From the NCBI RefSeq assembly GCF_020524585.1, contig NZ_JAIVLK010000007.1, positions 1-64,000 on the forward strand: a stretch of 64,000 nt of DNA, given 5' to 3'. The DNA comes from Celeribacter naphthalenivorans. Lineage in GTDB: Bacteria; Pseudomonadota; Alphaproteobacteria; Rhodobacterales; Rhodobacteraceae. Each line of letters begins with the position of its first letter. Position 1 is the first letter of the stretch. Below, one piece after another: positions 7,216 to 14,869 of the stretch. Under the pieces are notes generated by a model. That model was not told where the DNA came from. It made no database searches and was given only the letters and a program-made list of their open reading frames with translations. The translations under genes were made by a program, and so were the position numbers.

Positions 7216-8829
7216 ATGACCTCTAAGCCATATCAGGCGGTCATCCCGACGCTCTTACTGAGCGCCGGGATTGGCTTTTGCCCCCCCGCCAACGCCGAAA
7301 ATCTCGGGTCTGTTCCGGACAGCCAAATCCTGCAAATTGCTGCGGGAGAAAGTCAGGCCCTATACTCGCAAGCCGCGGCAGGAACCTATTTGCGGCTGCG
7401 GCTGCACAGTGAGACACAGCCAATTGACCTGACCCTTGTCGACGCGGATGGCACGCCGCTGCGCCAGCTTCTGGACAATGCTTTGGGCGCGCCACAGATA
7501 CATGTCATCGTGCAGGACGGGGATTATTTCATGATCCGCAACGAAGGCTCAGAGGCAACGCAGATCACATGGGACATCGAACGCAGCGTCTCTCCCGAGG
7601 AGATGTCCGGACCTGCGCCGAGCTTTCTCAGCCCCACTTTGACTCGGCTCAACGATCAGATCGCGGAGGGCGGGGGAACAGAGGCGTTCTGGGCAGATCG
7701 CGCCCGCGATGGCACGCCGATGATCGAACCGTCTTCTCGGGACGGACATGTCATCGCCACCTTTCTGTGGCGGGGCGCGCAACACAATGTTCGCCTTTGG
7801 GGTGGCCCGACGTATGATCACACCTGGTTGACGCGGCTGGGGCAAAGCGATGTTTGGTATGCCTCGTTCGAAATGCCCGTGACCGCGCGGCTGTCCTACG
7901 GGTTTGCCCCCGATGTTCCCCAATTCGAAGGCAGCGCACGGGAAAACCGGGTTGCCTTGCTGGCCACGCTTCAGGCCGATCCGCTGAACAAACATCCGGT
8001 CTTTTCGCAAGCGTCGGATAGATTCGCACAGCGCTCCATGGTCGAAGGGTCCAAAGCGCCGGTTCAGCCCGGTCTTTCGAAGGTGACAGACCCGAATGCG
8101 CCCGCAGGCGCCCTCCGATCTTCGGTGCTTACAACGCCGGACGGGGCAAATCGGCGGGTGGATTACTACACGCCGGCGCATTTCGATCCTGACCGCTCCG
8201 ACACGGTGCTTTTGGTGCTGTTCGATGGGCCAAACTATCAGACCGACCGTGCGCCGATCCCCCGTATGCTGGACCGGCTGATCGCAGAGGGTCGCCTGCC
8301 ACAGGTCGTTGTTGTGCTGATCGACCCGGTGGATGGTGACCAGCGGGATGTCGATCTGACCTGCAACCCCGAGTTTGCGGATCTTCTCGCCGGTGATTGG
8401 ATGACACAGATCGAAGCCGCGCTCGGCATTGCCCCGGATGCGGCGCAGCGTGTTCTGGCGGGGTCGTCCTATGGCGGGCTTGCGAGTGCTTATATCGCCC
8501 ATCGTCACCCGGATGTTTTCGGCAACGGCATCGTTCTGTCCGGCAGTTTCTGGTGGGCTCCTGAGGGCTATGACGGGCAGGGGCGCCCGTACATGTCACA
8601 GCTCTGGATGGACAATGCGCCGGAGGTTCGGCTTTGGATGTCTGCCGGACTTTACGAGACCGGGCGCATCCCCGGAACCGTTTCCATCCTCGAAACCACG
8701 CGGCATCTGCGCGACATTCTGACATTGCAGGGAAAGGATGTGACCTATCGCGAATATGCGGGCGGGCATGACTATCTGGTCTGGCGCGGGGCATTGACCG
8801 AAGGGTTGCTCGACCTGTTCGGTCAATGA
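7216..8829 (+). CDS. Exported enterochelin-esterase-like hydrolase
   Basis: 537 residues from the ATG at 7216, two bases after the receptor stop. Residues 1-27 are a signal peptide ending NAENL, so the enzyme acts in the periplasm. An N-terminal beta-sandwich domain (to about 250) resembles the Ig-like domain of Fes/IroD enzymes. The alpha/beta-hydrolase half contains VLLVLFDGPNY, the nucleophile elbow GSSYGG (about residue 418) and the late His in EYAGGHDYLVW. Fes-type enzymes hydrolyse tri-catecholate siderophores to free the iron. Periplasmic location resembles IroE or the Campylobacter Cee type rather than cytoplasmic Fes. No inner-membrane siderophore permease is encoded nearby. Confidence 0.85.
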   Translation: MTSKPYQAVIPTLLLSAGIGFCPPANAENLGSVPDSQILQIAAGESQALYSQAAAGTYLRLRLHSETQPIDLTLVDADGTPLRQLLDNALGAPQIHVIVQDGDYFMIRNEGSEATQITWDIERSVSPEEMSGPAPSFLSPTLTRLNDQIAEGGGTEAFWADRARDGTPMIEPSSRDGHVIATFLWRGAQHNVRLWGGPTYDHTWLTRLGQSDVWYASFEMPVTARLSYGFAPDVPQFEGSARENRVALLATLQADPLNKHPVFSQASDRFAQRSMVEGSKAPVQPGLSKVTDPNAPAGALRSSVLTTPDGANRRVDYYTPAHFDPDRSDTVLLVLFDGPNYQTDRAPIPRMLDRLIAEGRLPQVVVVLIDPVDGDQRDVDLTCNPEFADLLAGDWMTQIEAALGIAPDAAQRVLAGSSYGGLASAYIAHRHPDVFGNGIVLSGSFWWAPEGYDGQGRPYMSQLWMDNAPEVRLWMSAGLYETGRIPGTVSILETTRHLRDILTLQGKDVTYREYAGGHDYLVWRGALTEGLLDLFGQ

Positions 8830-8892
8830 AGCAAGGCGGGCCTGCGCGGCGGGCCCGTCAGAATTCTCGACGCCCCGCCGATGTGGGCGTTC

Positions 8893-9990
8893 TTAGGCAG
8901 AAATCATGTGTTCTGGGTCAGAGTATCGGGGCGGGGCGGCGATGGATTGTCTGAGCACCAGCCGAGGCTCCACGAGGCTGTGAGAAATGCTGAGGTCATT
9001 CAGCTTGAGCCGGTGCAGAATCTGATGCGCGGCCTCCACGCCAATGACGTAGTTGTCGATTTCCGCGGTGGACAATGGTGGAGAGGTCATTTCGGACATC
9101 GCCGTGTTGTCGAAGCCGCTGATTGAGAAATCTTCGGGCACCTTGAGGCCCAGTTCCCGCGCGCGGGACAGGGCGCCAATCGCCTGTGTGTCGTTGCCGC
9201 AGATGATGGCTGTGGGGCGCTCCGCCAAGGGCAGGCGCATGAGAGCATCAAGGCTGTCGGCACCGTGTTTGAGGCTGCCGTCGCCGATCAGGATGTGGTC
9301 CGGGTCAAGGGCGATACCGGCCTCTGACAGGGCCAGTTTTACCCCTTCAAGACGTGCCGCGACGCGTGTGTTTCCCTCGACCTGCTGAAAGATCAGGCCA
9401 AATTTCTGATGCCCGGCATCCAGATGAACGCGAGTCAATGCGGCGAAAATTTCGTCGTGGCGAAAGCCGATACAGGGATGCGGCAGATCAGAGCCGTAGA
9501 TGTAGCTCAGAACATAGGGCGTCTTGTGGACTTTGAGCTGTTGAAAAAGCATGTCGGGATAGTCTTCGCCCACGAGCATCAGGCCCTCGACACCATGTTG
9601 CAGCATGGCGCCGACCTCAGCCAAAGCGTCCGCGCCGGAGTACCGCGAACAGCCGAGAAAGAGCCTGTATCCGTGCTGGGTGAGGACATCCTGCATCCCC
9701 AACACCTGACGGGCGAAGATTTCGTTGTCGAGCGTCGGGATGATCGCGCCGAGGATTCGGGTCCGGTTGGTCGCCAGGGCTCGCCCGGCGGCGCTCGGCA
9801 CCCAGTTCAAAAGCTCGGCCGCCGCGAAGATACGTGTCCTCACGGTTTCGCTCACGCGCTCCGGGTCATTGAAGGCGCGGCTGACTGTCGCAGTGGAGAC
9901 GCCGGCTTTTTCCGCGACCTGACTGAGACTTGCGCCTGTTTTGCGCGACCTGTTGCGGCGGCGTTTTGGTTGTGTGTCGTCGTTTTGCAC
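8893..9990 (-). CDS. LacI-family transcriptional regulator
   Basis: 365 residues, starting at a GTG preceded by GGAGGA. After a basic N-terminal tail (PKRRRNRSRK), the HTH reads SLSQVAEKAGVSTATVSRAF with the hinge-side NDPERVSETVR. The rest is a periplasmic-binding-protein-like effector domain with ILGAIIPTLDNEIFA and a late ISGFDNTAMSEM motif. It is close to GntR/GntH-type LacI members that sense sugar acids. It is transcribed away from the PfkB kinase gene. A perfect LacI-type palindrome lies in the shared promoter region at 10065-10082, so it most likely represses the rightward catabolic operon and itself. Confidence 0.88.
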   Translation of the reverse strand: MQNDDTQPKRRRNRSRKTGASLSQVAEKAGVSTATVSRAFNDPERVSETVRTRIFAAAELLNWVPSAAGRALATNRTRILGAIIPTLDNEIFARQVLGMQDVLTQHGYRLFLGCSRYSGADALAEVGAMLQHGVEGLMLVGEDYPDMLFQQLKVHKTPYVLSYIYGSDLPHPCIGFRHDEIFAALTRVHLDAGHQKFGLIFQQVEGNTRVAARLEGVKLALSEAGIALDPDHILIGDGSLKHGADSLDALMRLPLAERPTAIICGNDTQAIGALSRARELGLKVPEDFSISGFDNTAMSEMTSPPLSTAEIDNYVIGVEAAHQILHRLKLNDLSISHSLVEPRLVLRQSIAAPPRYSDPEHMISA

Positions 9991-10045
9991 GGGTCCTCCA
10001 GTCAGATGAGTATGTCAGGTTTCGATGTCCGGTGGAAGAAAGCGG

Positions 10046-10095
10046 TTGACCCATATTGGGCAGATATGTAAGCGCTTACATAGGAGGAGACAACT
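10046..10095 (+). promoter_or_regulatory. LacI operator TATGTAAGCGCTTACATA overlapping the catabolic promoter and RBS
   Basis: An 18-bp perfect palindrome with the central CG typical of LacI-family sites lies at 10065-10082. A TTGACC (10046-10051) sits where a -35 box would be, putting the palindrome over the -10 region. The following AGGAGGAG (10083-10088) is the kinase ribosome binding site. Binding here should block transcription of the rightward operon. The divergent LacI gene starts at 9990. Confidence 0.7.
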
Positions 10096-10995
10096 ATGCT
10101 CACGGTTTTCGGCTCGATCAATCTCGACCTGTTGTGCAGGGTGCCTCGTCTGCCGGACGAAGGTGAGACTCTCAGGATGACCGCATTGCAGACGATGCCG
10201 GGCGGCAAAGGCGCCAATCAGGCCGTCGCGGCGGCGCGTGCCGGTGCGAAAGTGCGCATGATCGGAGCTGTCGGCCAGGACGCGGCGGCGACAGAGGCGC
10301 TGTCGGGGCTCGTTGCGTCCGGGGTCGATCTGTCCGGTGTTGCAAGTATCGAAGATCAGCCCACGGGAACGGCCATCGTCCTCGTAGAGCCGGGCGGCGA
10401 CAATCGCATACTGATCGCTGCCGGGGCCAATGATCACGTGACCATGTCGGATGCCGATCAGGATGGTTGGCTGTTGCTTCAGATGGAAGTGCCGGTTGAA
10501 AGTCTTGTTCAGGCGATCGACAGCGCCACGGCCTCTGGCCAAAAGGTCATGCTCAACCTCGCACCTGCCGCGCCTTTTCCCCGCGCCAGCCTCGAAAAAC
10601 TCACGCTTCTGGTGGTGAACGAAGGCGAGGCCACGGAACTCAGCCTGCAACTCGGGTGTGCGGCAACGGCGGAGGCCCTGTCGGAGGCGCTTGGGATCAC
10701 TGTTTTGCGCACCCTTGGGGGCGCAGGAGCGGAATGTTGCGGCCCTATGACCTCCGGTGTGCTTCTGAAAGCGGCGGCGCCCTCCATCCGGCCTGTTGAT
10801 ACGACAGCGGCCGGGGACACGTTCATCGGCTTTCTCGCCGCCGCCCTCGATGCGGGCCAGCCTATCGGGACGGCCATGGAACGCGCGGTGCGGGCGGGTG
10901 CGCTCACCTGCCTGACACGGGGCAGTCAACAGTCCATTCCCGATGCTGCCGCGCTCGATGCGGCGACATTCGAACAGGAGAGCTTGGATGCGTAG
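10096..10995 (+). CDS. PfkB-family carbohydrate kinase (ribokinase-like)
   Basis: A 299-residue kinase of the ribokinase fold. It starts MLTVFGSINLDLLCRVPRLP and carries signature 1 (GGKGANQAVAAARAG, about 36-50). Signature 2 reads DTTAAGDTFIGFL (about 236-248), where the Asp of AAGD is the catalytic base. Substrates in the family include ribose, 2-keto-3-deoxygluconate and other sugars, and sequence alone does not decide. It is the first gene after the LacI operator, and its end overlaps a small ORF by 8 bases. In the pathway proposed here it might phosphorylate a pentose or 2-keto-3-deoxy acid intermediate. That role is inference. Confidence 0.85.
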   Translation: MLTVFGSINLDLLCRVPRLPDEGETLRMTALQTMPGGKGANQAVAAARAGAKVRMIGAVGQDAAATEALSGLVASGVDLSGVASIEDQPTGTAIVLVEPGGDNRILIAAGANDHVTMSDADQDGWLLLQMEVPVESLVQAIDSATASGQKVMLNLAPAAPFPRASLEKLTLLVVNEGEATELSLQLGCAATAEALSEALGITVLRTLGGAGAECCGPMTSGVLLKAAAPSIRPVDTTAAGDTFIGFLAAALDAGQPIGTAMERAVRAGALTCLTRGSQQSIPDAAALDAATFEQESLDA

Positions 10996-11149
10996 CGTCA
11001 AAGCCCTTCTGGTTCAGCAGCCCCGTGAGCCGCAGGTTCCGGGCGTGACCACGCGATACACGATCGCGCCTTTCTCTGGCCTGTCGGGTGACATCGACGG
11101 GCTGCATCCCTCTTTCGCCACCTCTCAGCTGTTTGGAGCTTCGGTATGA
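10988..11149 (+). CDS. Small coupled ORF (53 residues), function unknown
   Basis: The ATG at 10988 has a well-placed AGGAG (10977-10981) and overlaps the kinase stop by 8 bases. Its own stop overlaps the next gene start (ATGA at 11146-11149). This tight fit on both sides suggests real translation and coupling between the kinase and the first DapA-like enzyme. The product starts MRSVKALLVQQPREPQV and has no signal peptide, membrane helix or Cys motif that I can see. It could also be a translational relay with no stable product, or a relic of a longer gene. I do not recognise it. Confidence 0.5.
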   Translation: MRSVKALLVQQPREPQVPGVTTRYTIAPFSGLSGDIDGLHPSFATSQLFGASV

Positions 11150-12066
11150 CACGTTCTTTCTCGGGGATTATCCCCGTCATGATCACCCCCTTTCTCGACA
11201 CTGGCGAGATCGATGCCGAGGGGCTGACGCGGCTTGTCGATTGGTACATCGACCACGGGGTCGACGCCTTGTTCGCGGTGTGTCAGTCCAGTGAAATGCA
11301 ACATCTGTCGCTCGCTGAGCGGGTGCAGCTGGCCGAGCTGACGCTCAAGGCTGTGCGGGGCAGGGTGCCGGTGATCGCCTCGGGCCATGTCAGCGACGAC
11401 ATGGAGGCCCAGCTCGAAGAGTTGAAGGCCATCGCGGCGACCGGCATGGACGGGATGGTTCTTGTGACCAACCGGCTCGGGCTTGGCGAGGCGTCCTGGC
11501 AGGACGATCTCGATTGGCTTCTGGAGCGCCTGCCGGAAGACCTGCCGCTGGGGCTTTACGAATGCCCCGCGCCGTTCCGCCGTTTGCTGAGCGACGAAGA
11601 ACTGGCCTATTGCGCCGGGACCGGACGGTTTGGGGTGCTCAAGGATGTGTCCTGCGATCTGCCGACTGTGACGCGCCGGGTGGCGCTGACCGAGGGCACG
11701 CCGCTGCGCATCGTCAACGCCAATGCGGCGATTGCGGGTGCGGCGATGAAAGCTGGCGCGCGCGGCTTTTCGGGGGTGTTCACCAATTTCCACCCGGACC
11801 TCTACCGCTGGCTGATGACCGAGGGGGAGGCCCATCCGGAACTGGCCGAAGATCTGACGATCTTCCTCGCGCTCGCGGCCCAGACCGAACCGATGGGCTA
11901 TCCCAAGCTTGCCAAGCTGTATCATCAGCGTCTCGGCACATTTGACGGCATTTCGAGCCGGGCCGCCAATTTCGATATCGAAGAGCGGTTCTGGGCGCTG
12001 GTCCCGACGCTGGAGCATATCGAACGCGGCACCGAGAGTTTCCGCGCCCGGATCGCAGCGCTTTAA
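11146..12066 (+). CDS. DapA/NanA-family class I lyase, paralog 1
   Basis: A 306-residue TIM-barrel enzyme of the dihydrodipicolinate synthase/N-acetylneuraminate lyase superfamily. It starts GIIPVMITPF. The Schiff-base Lys is in GVLKDVSCD (about residue 168) and the conserved Tyr in LGLYECPAPF (about 138). Where most family members have GTTGE, it has CQSSEM (about 46-51), shared with the second paralog. In this family a carboxylate and keto group are bound at that site, so altered substrate choice is likely. Members cleave or condense pyruvate with aldehydes, or dehydrate sugar acids. Context suggests a 3-deoxy-2-ulosonate aldolase. Confidence 0.8.
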   Translation: MTRSFSGIIPVMITPFLDTGEIDAEGLTRLVDWYIDHGVDALFAVCQSSEMQHLSLAERVQLAELTLKAVRGRVPVIASGHVSDDMEAQLEELKAIAATGMDGMVLVTNRLGLGEASWQDDLDWLLERLPEDLPLGLYECPAPFRRLLSDEELAYCAGTGRFGVLKDVSCDLPTVTRRVALTEGTPLRIVNANAAIAGAAMKAGARGFSGVFTNFHPDLYRWLMTEGEAHPELAEDLTIFLALAAQTEPMGYPKLAKLYHQRLGTFDGISSRAANFDIEERFWALVPTLEHIERGTESFRARIAAL

Positions 12067-12363
12067 CCGACAGGGCAGAGACTGAACGCGTAGAAATCTG
12101 TCCGGCAGCTCATTTAAAACAACTTGATCTGCCGGATATGTCACATTAGTGTCGCCATGCTAACTCGAATTAGCAAAGAGATTCTTTGGGAGGAGATCAC
12201 GCAGGTGCAAGAGAAGGTTCTCGGGCTCTGCGAGGACACACCCCCAATTTGTGCCTGCGACCTGTGCGTAGGCATTTCACGGCAAAGCAGCGCAGTTCCA
12301 TGCCGCTCCTCTTGAATATGGGCGCGAACTGTTGGCTGGAGACTGATAAGAAGAGGATGGGTC
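12067..12363 (+). promoter_or_regulatory. Leader region with operator-like TGCTAACTCGAATTAGCA
   Basis: About 300 bases between the two lyase genes. An inverted repeat at 12158-12175 (TGCTAA and TTAGCA around a CG centre) has the size and CG core of a LacI-type operator, but its sequence differs from the site at 10065. The 190 bases from there to the next ATG are a long leader. It contains GGGAGGAG (12188-12195) and a short Cys-rich frame ending at 12315. The layout suggests an internal promoter under a second regulator, possibly the LacI protein at 20923. Confidence 0.4.
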
Positions 12364-13314
12364 ATGCAGAATTCTGACAAAGCCAAAATTGGCTCGCAAT
12401 ATGGGGTCTGGCCCGTCATGCTGACGCCATTCACCGAGAATTACGAAATCGATTGGGCCTCTTTGGAGCGATTGATCGACTGGTATATCGACGCCGGCGT
12501 GCAGGGGCTTTTTGCCAATTGCCAGTCCAGCGAAATGTTCTTTCTCGATGCGGCTGAGTCTCTCAAATTGACGCAGTTCGTGGTCGATTACACCGCAGGG
12601 CGTGTTCCGGTGATTTCATCCGGCCACACCGCTGGATCTGCGAGCCGTCAGATCGAACAGATTCAGGCCCATGCCGAAACCGGGATCGAAAGCCTGATCC
12701 TGATCAGCAACCGTCTTGCATCGCAGGATGAGGGCGATGATGTGTTCTTGCGCCGCCTCTCGGATATCACGGCACATATCCCGGAAACGGTGAGTGCGGG
12801 ACTTTATGAGTGCCCCTATCCGTACAAGCGTCTTTTGTCCGATGAGGCGGTCAAATGGTGCGCTGACTCCGGGCGTTTCAGCTTTCTCAAGGATACCTGC
12901 TGCGACCCTGAGATGCTGCGCCGCCGGGCCCAGCTGGTGCAGGGCAGTCAACTCCGGATCATGAACGCCAACGGCCAGACGGTTTTGGAAAGCCTGAAGG
13001 CGGGCTGCCATGGCTATAGCGGTGTCATGGCCAATTTCCACCCGCGTCTGTGGGTGTGGTTGGTCGAGAATTGGGACAAAGAGCCGGAAAAGGCGCAGAC
13101 CTTGTCGGATTATCTGTCGTCGGCGGCTATGCTCGAATATCTGGACTATCCGGTTTGTGCCAAAGACTATCAAAAGCGCATTGGCAATTTCACCACGGAT
13201 CTGAGCCGCACCCGCCCGATTGGCGGATACTATCAGGGCCATTTCCCGCACACTGTCACGCGCACCCTCGCATTGGGCGATCAGGTTGCTGACATGCTTG
13301 GCATTGAACTCTAA
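12364..13314 (+). CDS. DapA/NanA-family class I lyase, paralog 2
   Basis: A 316-residue relative of the lyase at 11146. It has GVWPVMLTPF at the start, CQSSEM (about residue 56) in place of GTTGE, Tyr in AGLYECPYPYKRLLSDE and the Schiff-base Lys in FLKDTCCD (about 179). The C-terminal part is longer and carries RTRPIGGYYQGHF. The two enzymes clearly share ancestry yet are diverged throughout, which argues for distinct substrates or steps (for example dehydration versus aldol cleavage) and not a recent duplication. A dehydrogenase follows after 13 bases. Confidence 0.8.
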   Translation: MQNSDKAKIGSQYGVWPVMLTPFTENYEIDWASLERLIDWYIDAGVQGLFANCQSSEMFFLDAAESLKLTQFVVDYTAGRVPVISSGHTAGSASRQIEQIQAHAETGIESLILISNRLASQDEGDDVFLRRLSDITAHIPETVSAGLYECPYPYKRLLSDEAVKWCADSGRFSFLKDTCCDPEMLRRRAQLVQGSQLRIMNANGQTVLESLKAGCHGYSGVMANFHPRLWVWLVENWDKEPEKAQTLSDYLSSAAMLEYLDYPVCAKDYQKRIGNFTTDLSRTRPIGGYYQGHFPHTVTRTLALGDQVADMLGIEL

Positions 13315-13327
13315 CGGAGGAAATCTC

Positions 13328-14281
13328 ATGACCTATCGAGTCCTCGTGACCGCAACGAACTTTTCGGAGCTCTGCAAGGAGGCGAAGGCCCTCTTGCTCG
13401 AGAATGGCTGCGACGTCATCGAGAATGACTTTGGCCGTCCGATGACATTTGACGAGCTCAAAGACCGCGTCGCCGATGTCGATGCCGTTGTGGCCGGTGT
13501 CGATGATTGGAATGAGGATGTGTTTAAAATCGCTCCGAACCTCAAAGCCATCGCGCGTTTTGGGGTCGGGGTGGATAACATCGACATCGAAACCGCACGC
13601 AAATACGGGATTTCCGTGACCAATGCGGCAGGCGGAAATTCCAACGCCGTGGCGGAACTGACCGTCGGTCTTATCATCTCTGCGATGCGCAGCGTGCCCC
13701 AGCTTCATGCGTCGACGCGCGAAGGCAAATGGGACCGCTTCGTGGGCGATGAGATCATCAATCGCAAGATCGGGATCCTTGGGTTCGGCAATATTGCGCA
13801 AAGCATCGCGAAGAAGCTTCAGGGCTTTGATGTAGACGTCATGGCCTATGACAAGTTTCCGAATATGGCAGCGGCAGAAAAGCTGGGCGTGACGATGGTG
13901 GATGCGGATACGGTTGTCGCAGAGGCCGATGTGCTGTGCATGATGCTGCCAAGCCTGAAGGAAACCCATCATTTCATGAATGCGGAGACTTTCGCGAAGA
14001 TGAAAGACGGGGCCTATTTCATCAATACCGCGCGTGGCGCTTTGGTGGATGAGGCGGCGCTGGCCGAGGCGCTGACCGGTGGCAAACTGCGCGCCGCTGC
14101 GATTGATGTTTATGAGACCGAACCGACCTCTGTCGACAACCCGCTGTTCTCAATCCCCAACATCCTGACCACGCCGCATACCGCCGCCGAGACCTATGAG
14201 ACCTATCACGGCGTCGGCCTGATCACAGCACAGGCTGTTCTGGACGTTCTGGCGGGCAAAACGCCGAAGAACCTTCTCTGA
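13328..14281 (+). CDS. D-isomer-specific 2-hydroxyacid dehydrogenase (phosphoglycerate-dehydrogenase-like)
   Basis: 317 residues from the ATG at 13328, which follows GGAGGAAATCTC; a longer in-frame extension would run into the upstream gene. The NAD-binding motif is ILGFGNIAQ (about 148). The catalytic triad is visible: Arg in NTARGALVDE (about 234), Glu in DVYETEP (about 263) and His in TPHTAAET (about 281). Family members interconvert 2-hydroxy and 2-oxo acids with NAD(P)H. In this operon it could reduce a 2-oxo acid released by the lyases or oxidise an imported 2-hydroxy acid. Substrate unknown. Confidence 0.85.
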   Translation: MTYRVLVTATNFSELCKEAKALLLENGCDVIENDFGRPMTFDELKDRVADVDAVVAGVDDWNEDVFKIAPNLKAIARFGVGVDNIDIETARKYGISVTNAAGGNSNAVAELTVGLIISAMRSVPQLHASTREGKWDRFVGDEIINRKIGILGFGNIAQSIAKKLQGFDVDVMAYDKFPNMAAAEKLGVTMVDADTVVAEADVLCMMLPSLKETHHFMNAETFAKMKDGAYFINTARGALVDEAALAEALTGGKLRAAAIDVYETEPTSVDNPLFSIPNILTTPHTAAETYETYHGVGLITAQAVLDVLAGKTPKNLL

Positions 14282-14301
14282 GAACGGTAAGGGAGGCGCT
14301 T

Positions 14302-14330
14302 CACTTGCCCGCAGACCCTGCGGGCAGGTG
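14302..14330 (+). other. Strong intercistronic hairpin
   Basis: CACTTGCCCGCA pairs with TGCGGGCAGGTG around a 5-base loop, with one T-G wobble. No T-run follows, so it is not a standard intrinsic terminator. It lies between the dehydrogenase and the TRAP genes and could protect the upstream mRNA or set the ratio of enzyme to transporter transcripts. Confidence 0.5.
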
Positions 14331-14356
14331 GCAAGAGTACGAAGGGAGGACTGACT

Positions 14357-14869
14357 GTGAAGTTTGTCAGATATCTGGATCGCAACCTTGAGCGGTCCTT
14401 GTTGACGGTGATCCTTGTGACGATCTCGATCACGTTGATCGCGCAGGTTTTCATGCGCTATTTCCTGGCCAGTCCTTTGGTATGGGCCGAGGAGCTTTCC
14501 CGCTTTTTGCTGGTCTGGTGCACCATGATCGGCAGCAGCTATGCCGTGAGAGAATCCCGACACATCATCGTCGATTTCGCACCCGTGATGTTCGGCAAGC
14601 GTTCCATTACGTTTTTCACCCTAGTTTCGCATCTTGGCGTGCTCGCCTTTTGCATCACGGCGCTTTATTACGGCGTCCCCTTCGTGGAACGCGTCAGGTC
14701 CATCGGGCAGCTGTCGCCGACGCTGAACCTGCCTATGTGGCTGGTGTATCTTGCCTTGCCGGTGGGCATGGCCGCGACCGCCCTTCGGACGTTGCAGGCG
14801 ATCTATCTTTTGCTGGTTCAGCCGACCCCGTCCGACGATCACGATGAAACCAACACAGAGGTGATGTGA
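14357..14869 (+). CDS. dctQ: TRAP transporter small membrane subunit (DctQ/SiaQ type)
   Basis: A 170-residue integral membrane protein starting at a GTG behind GGGAGG. Four hydrophobic helices are evident. The family signature FMRYFLASPLVWAEELSRFLLVW lies near residues 30-55, followed by MIGSSYAVRESRHIIVDF. DctQ subunits pair with the large DctM permease in sodium-driven, binding-protein-dependent import of carboxylates. The stop overlaps the start of the large subunit (TGATG), the usual coupling for these pairs. Confidence 0.88.
   Translation: MKFVRYLDRNLERSLLTVILVTISITLIAQVFMRYFLASPLVWAEELSRFLLVWCTMIGSSYAVRESRHIIVDFAPVMFGKRSITFFTLVSHLGVLAFCITALYYGVPFVERVRSIGQLSPTLNLPMWLVYLALPVGMAATALRTLQAIYLLLVQPTPSDDHDETNTEVM

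Noticed and set aside
8833-8860. GC-rich inverted repeat (CGGGCC/GGCCCG) after the esterase gene as a terminator
   Set aside because: Short stem with no T-run; too weak to call, though the convergent gene layout would suit one.
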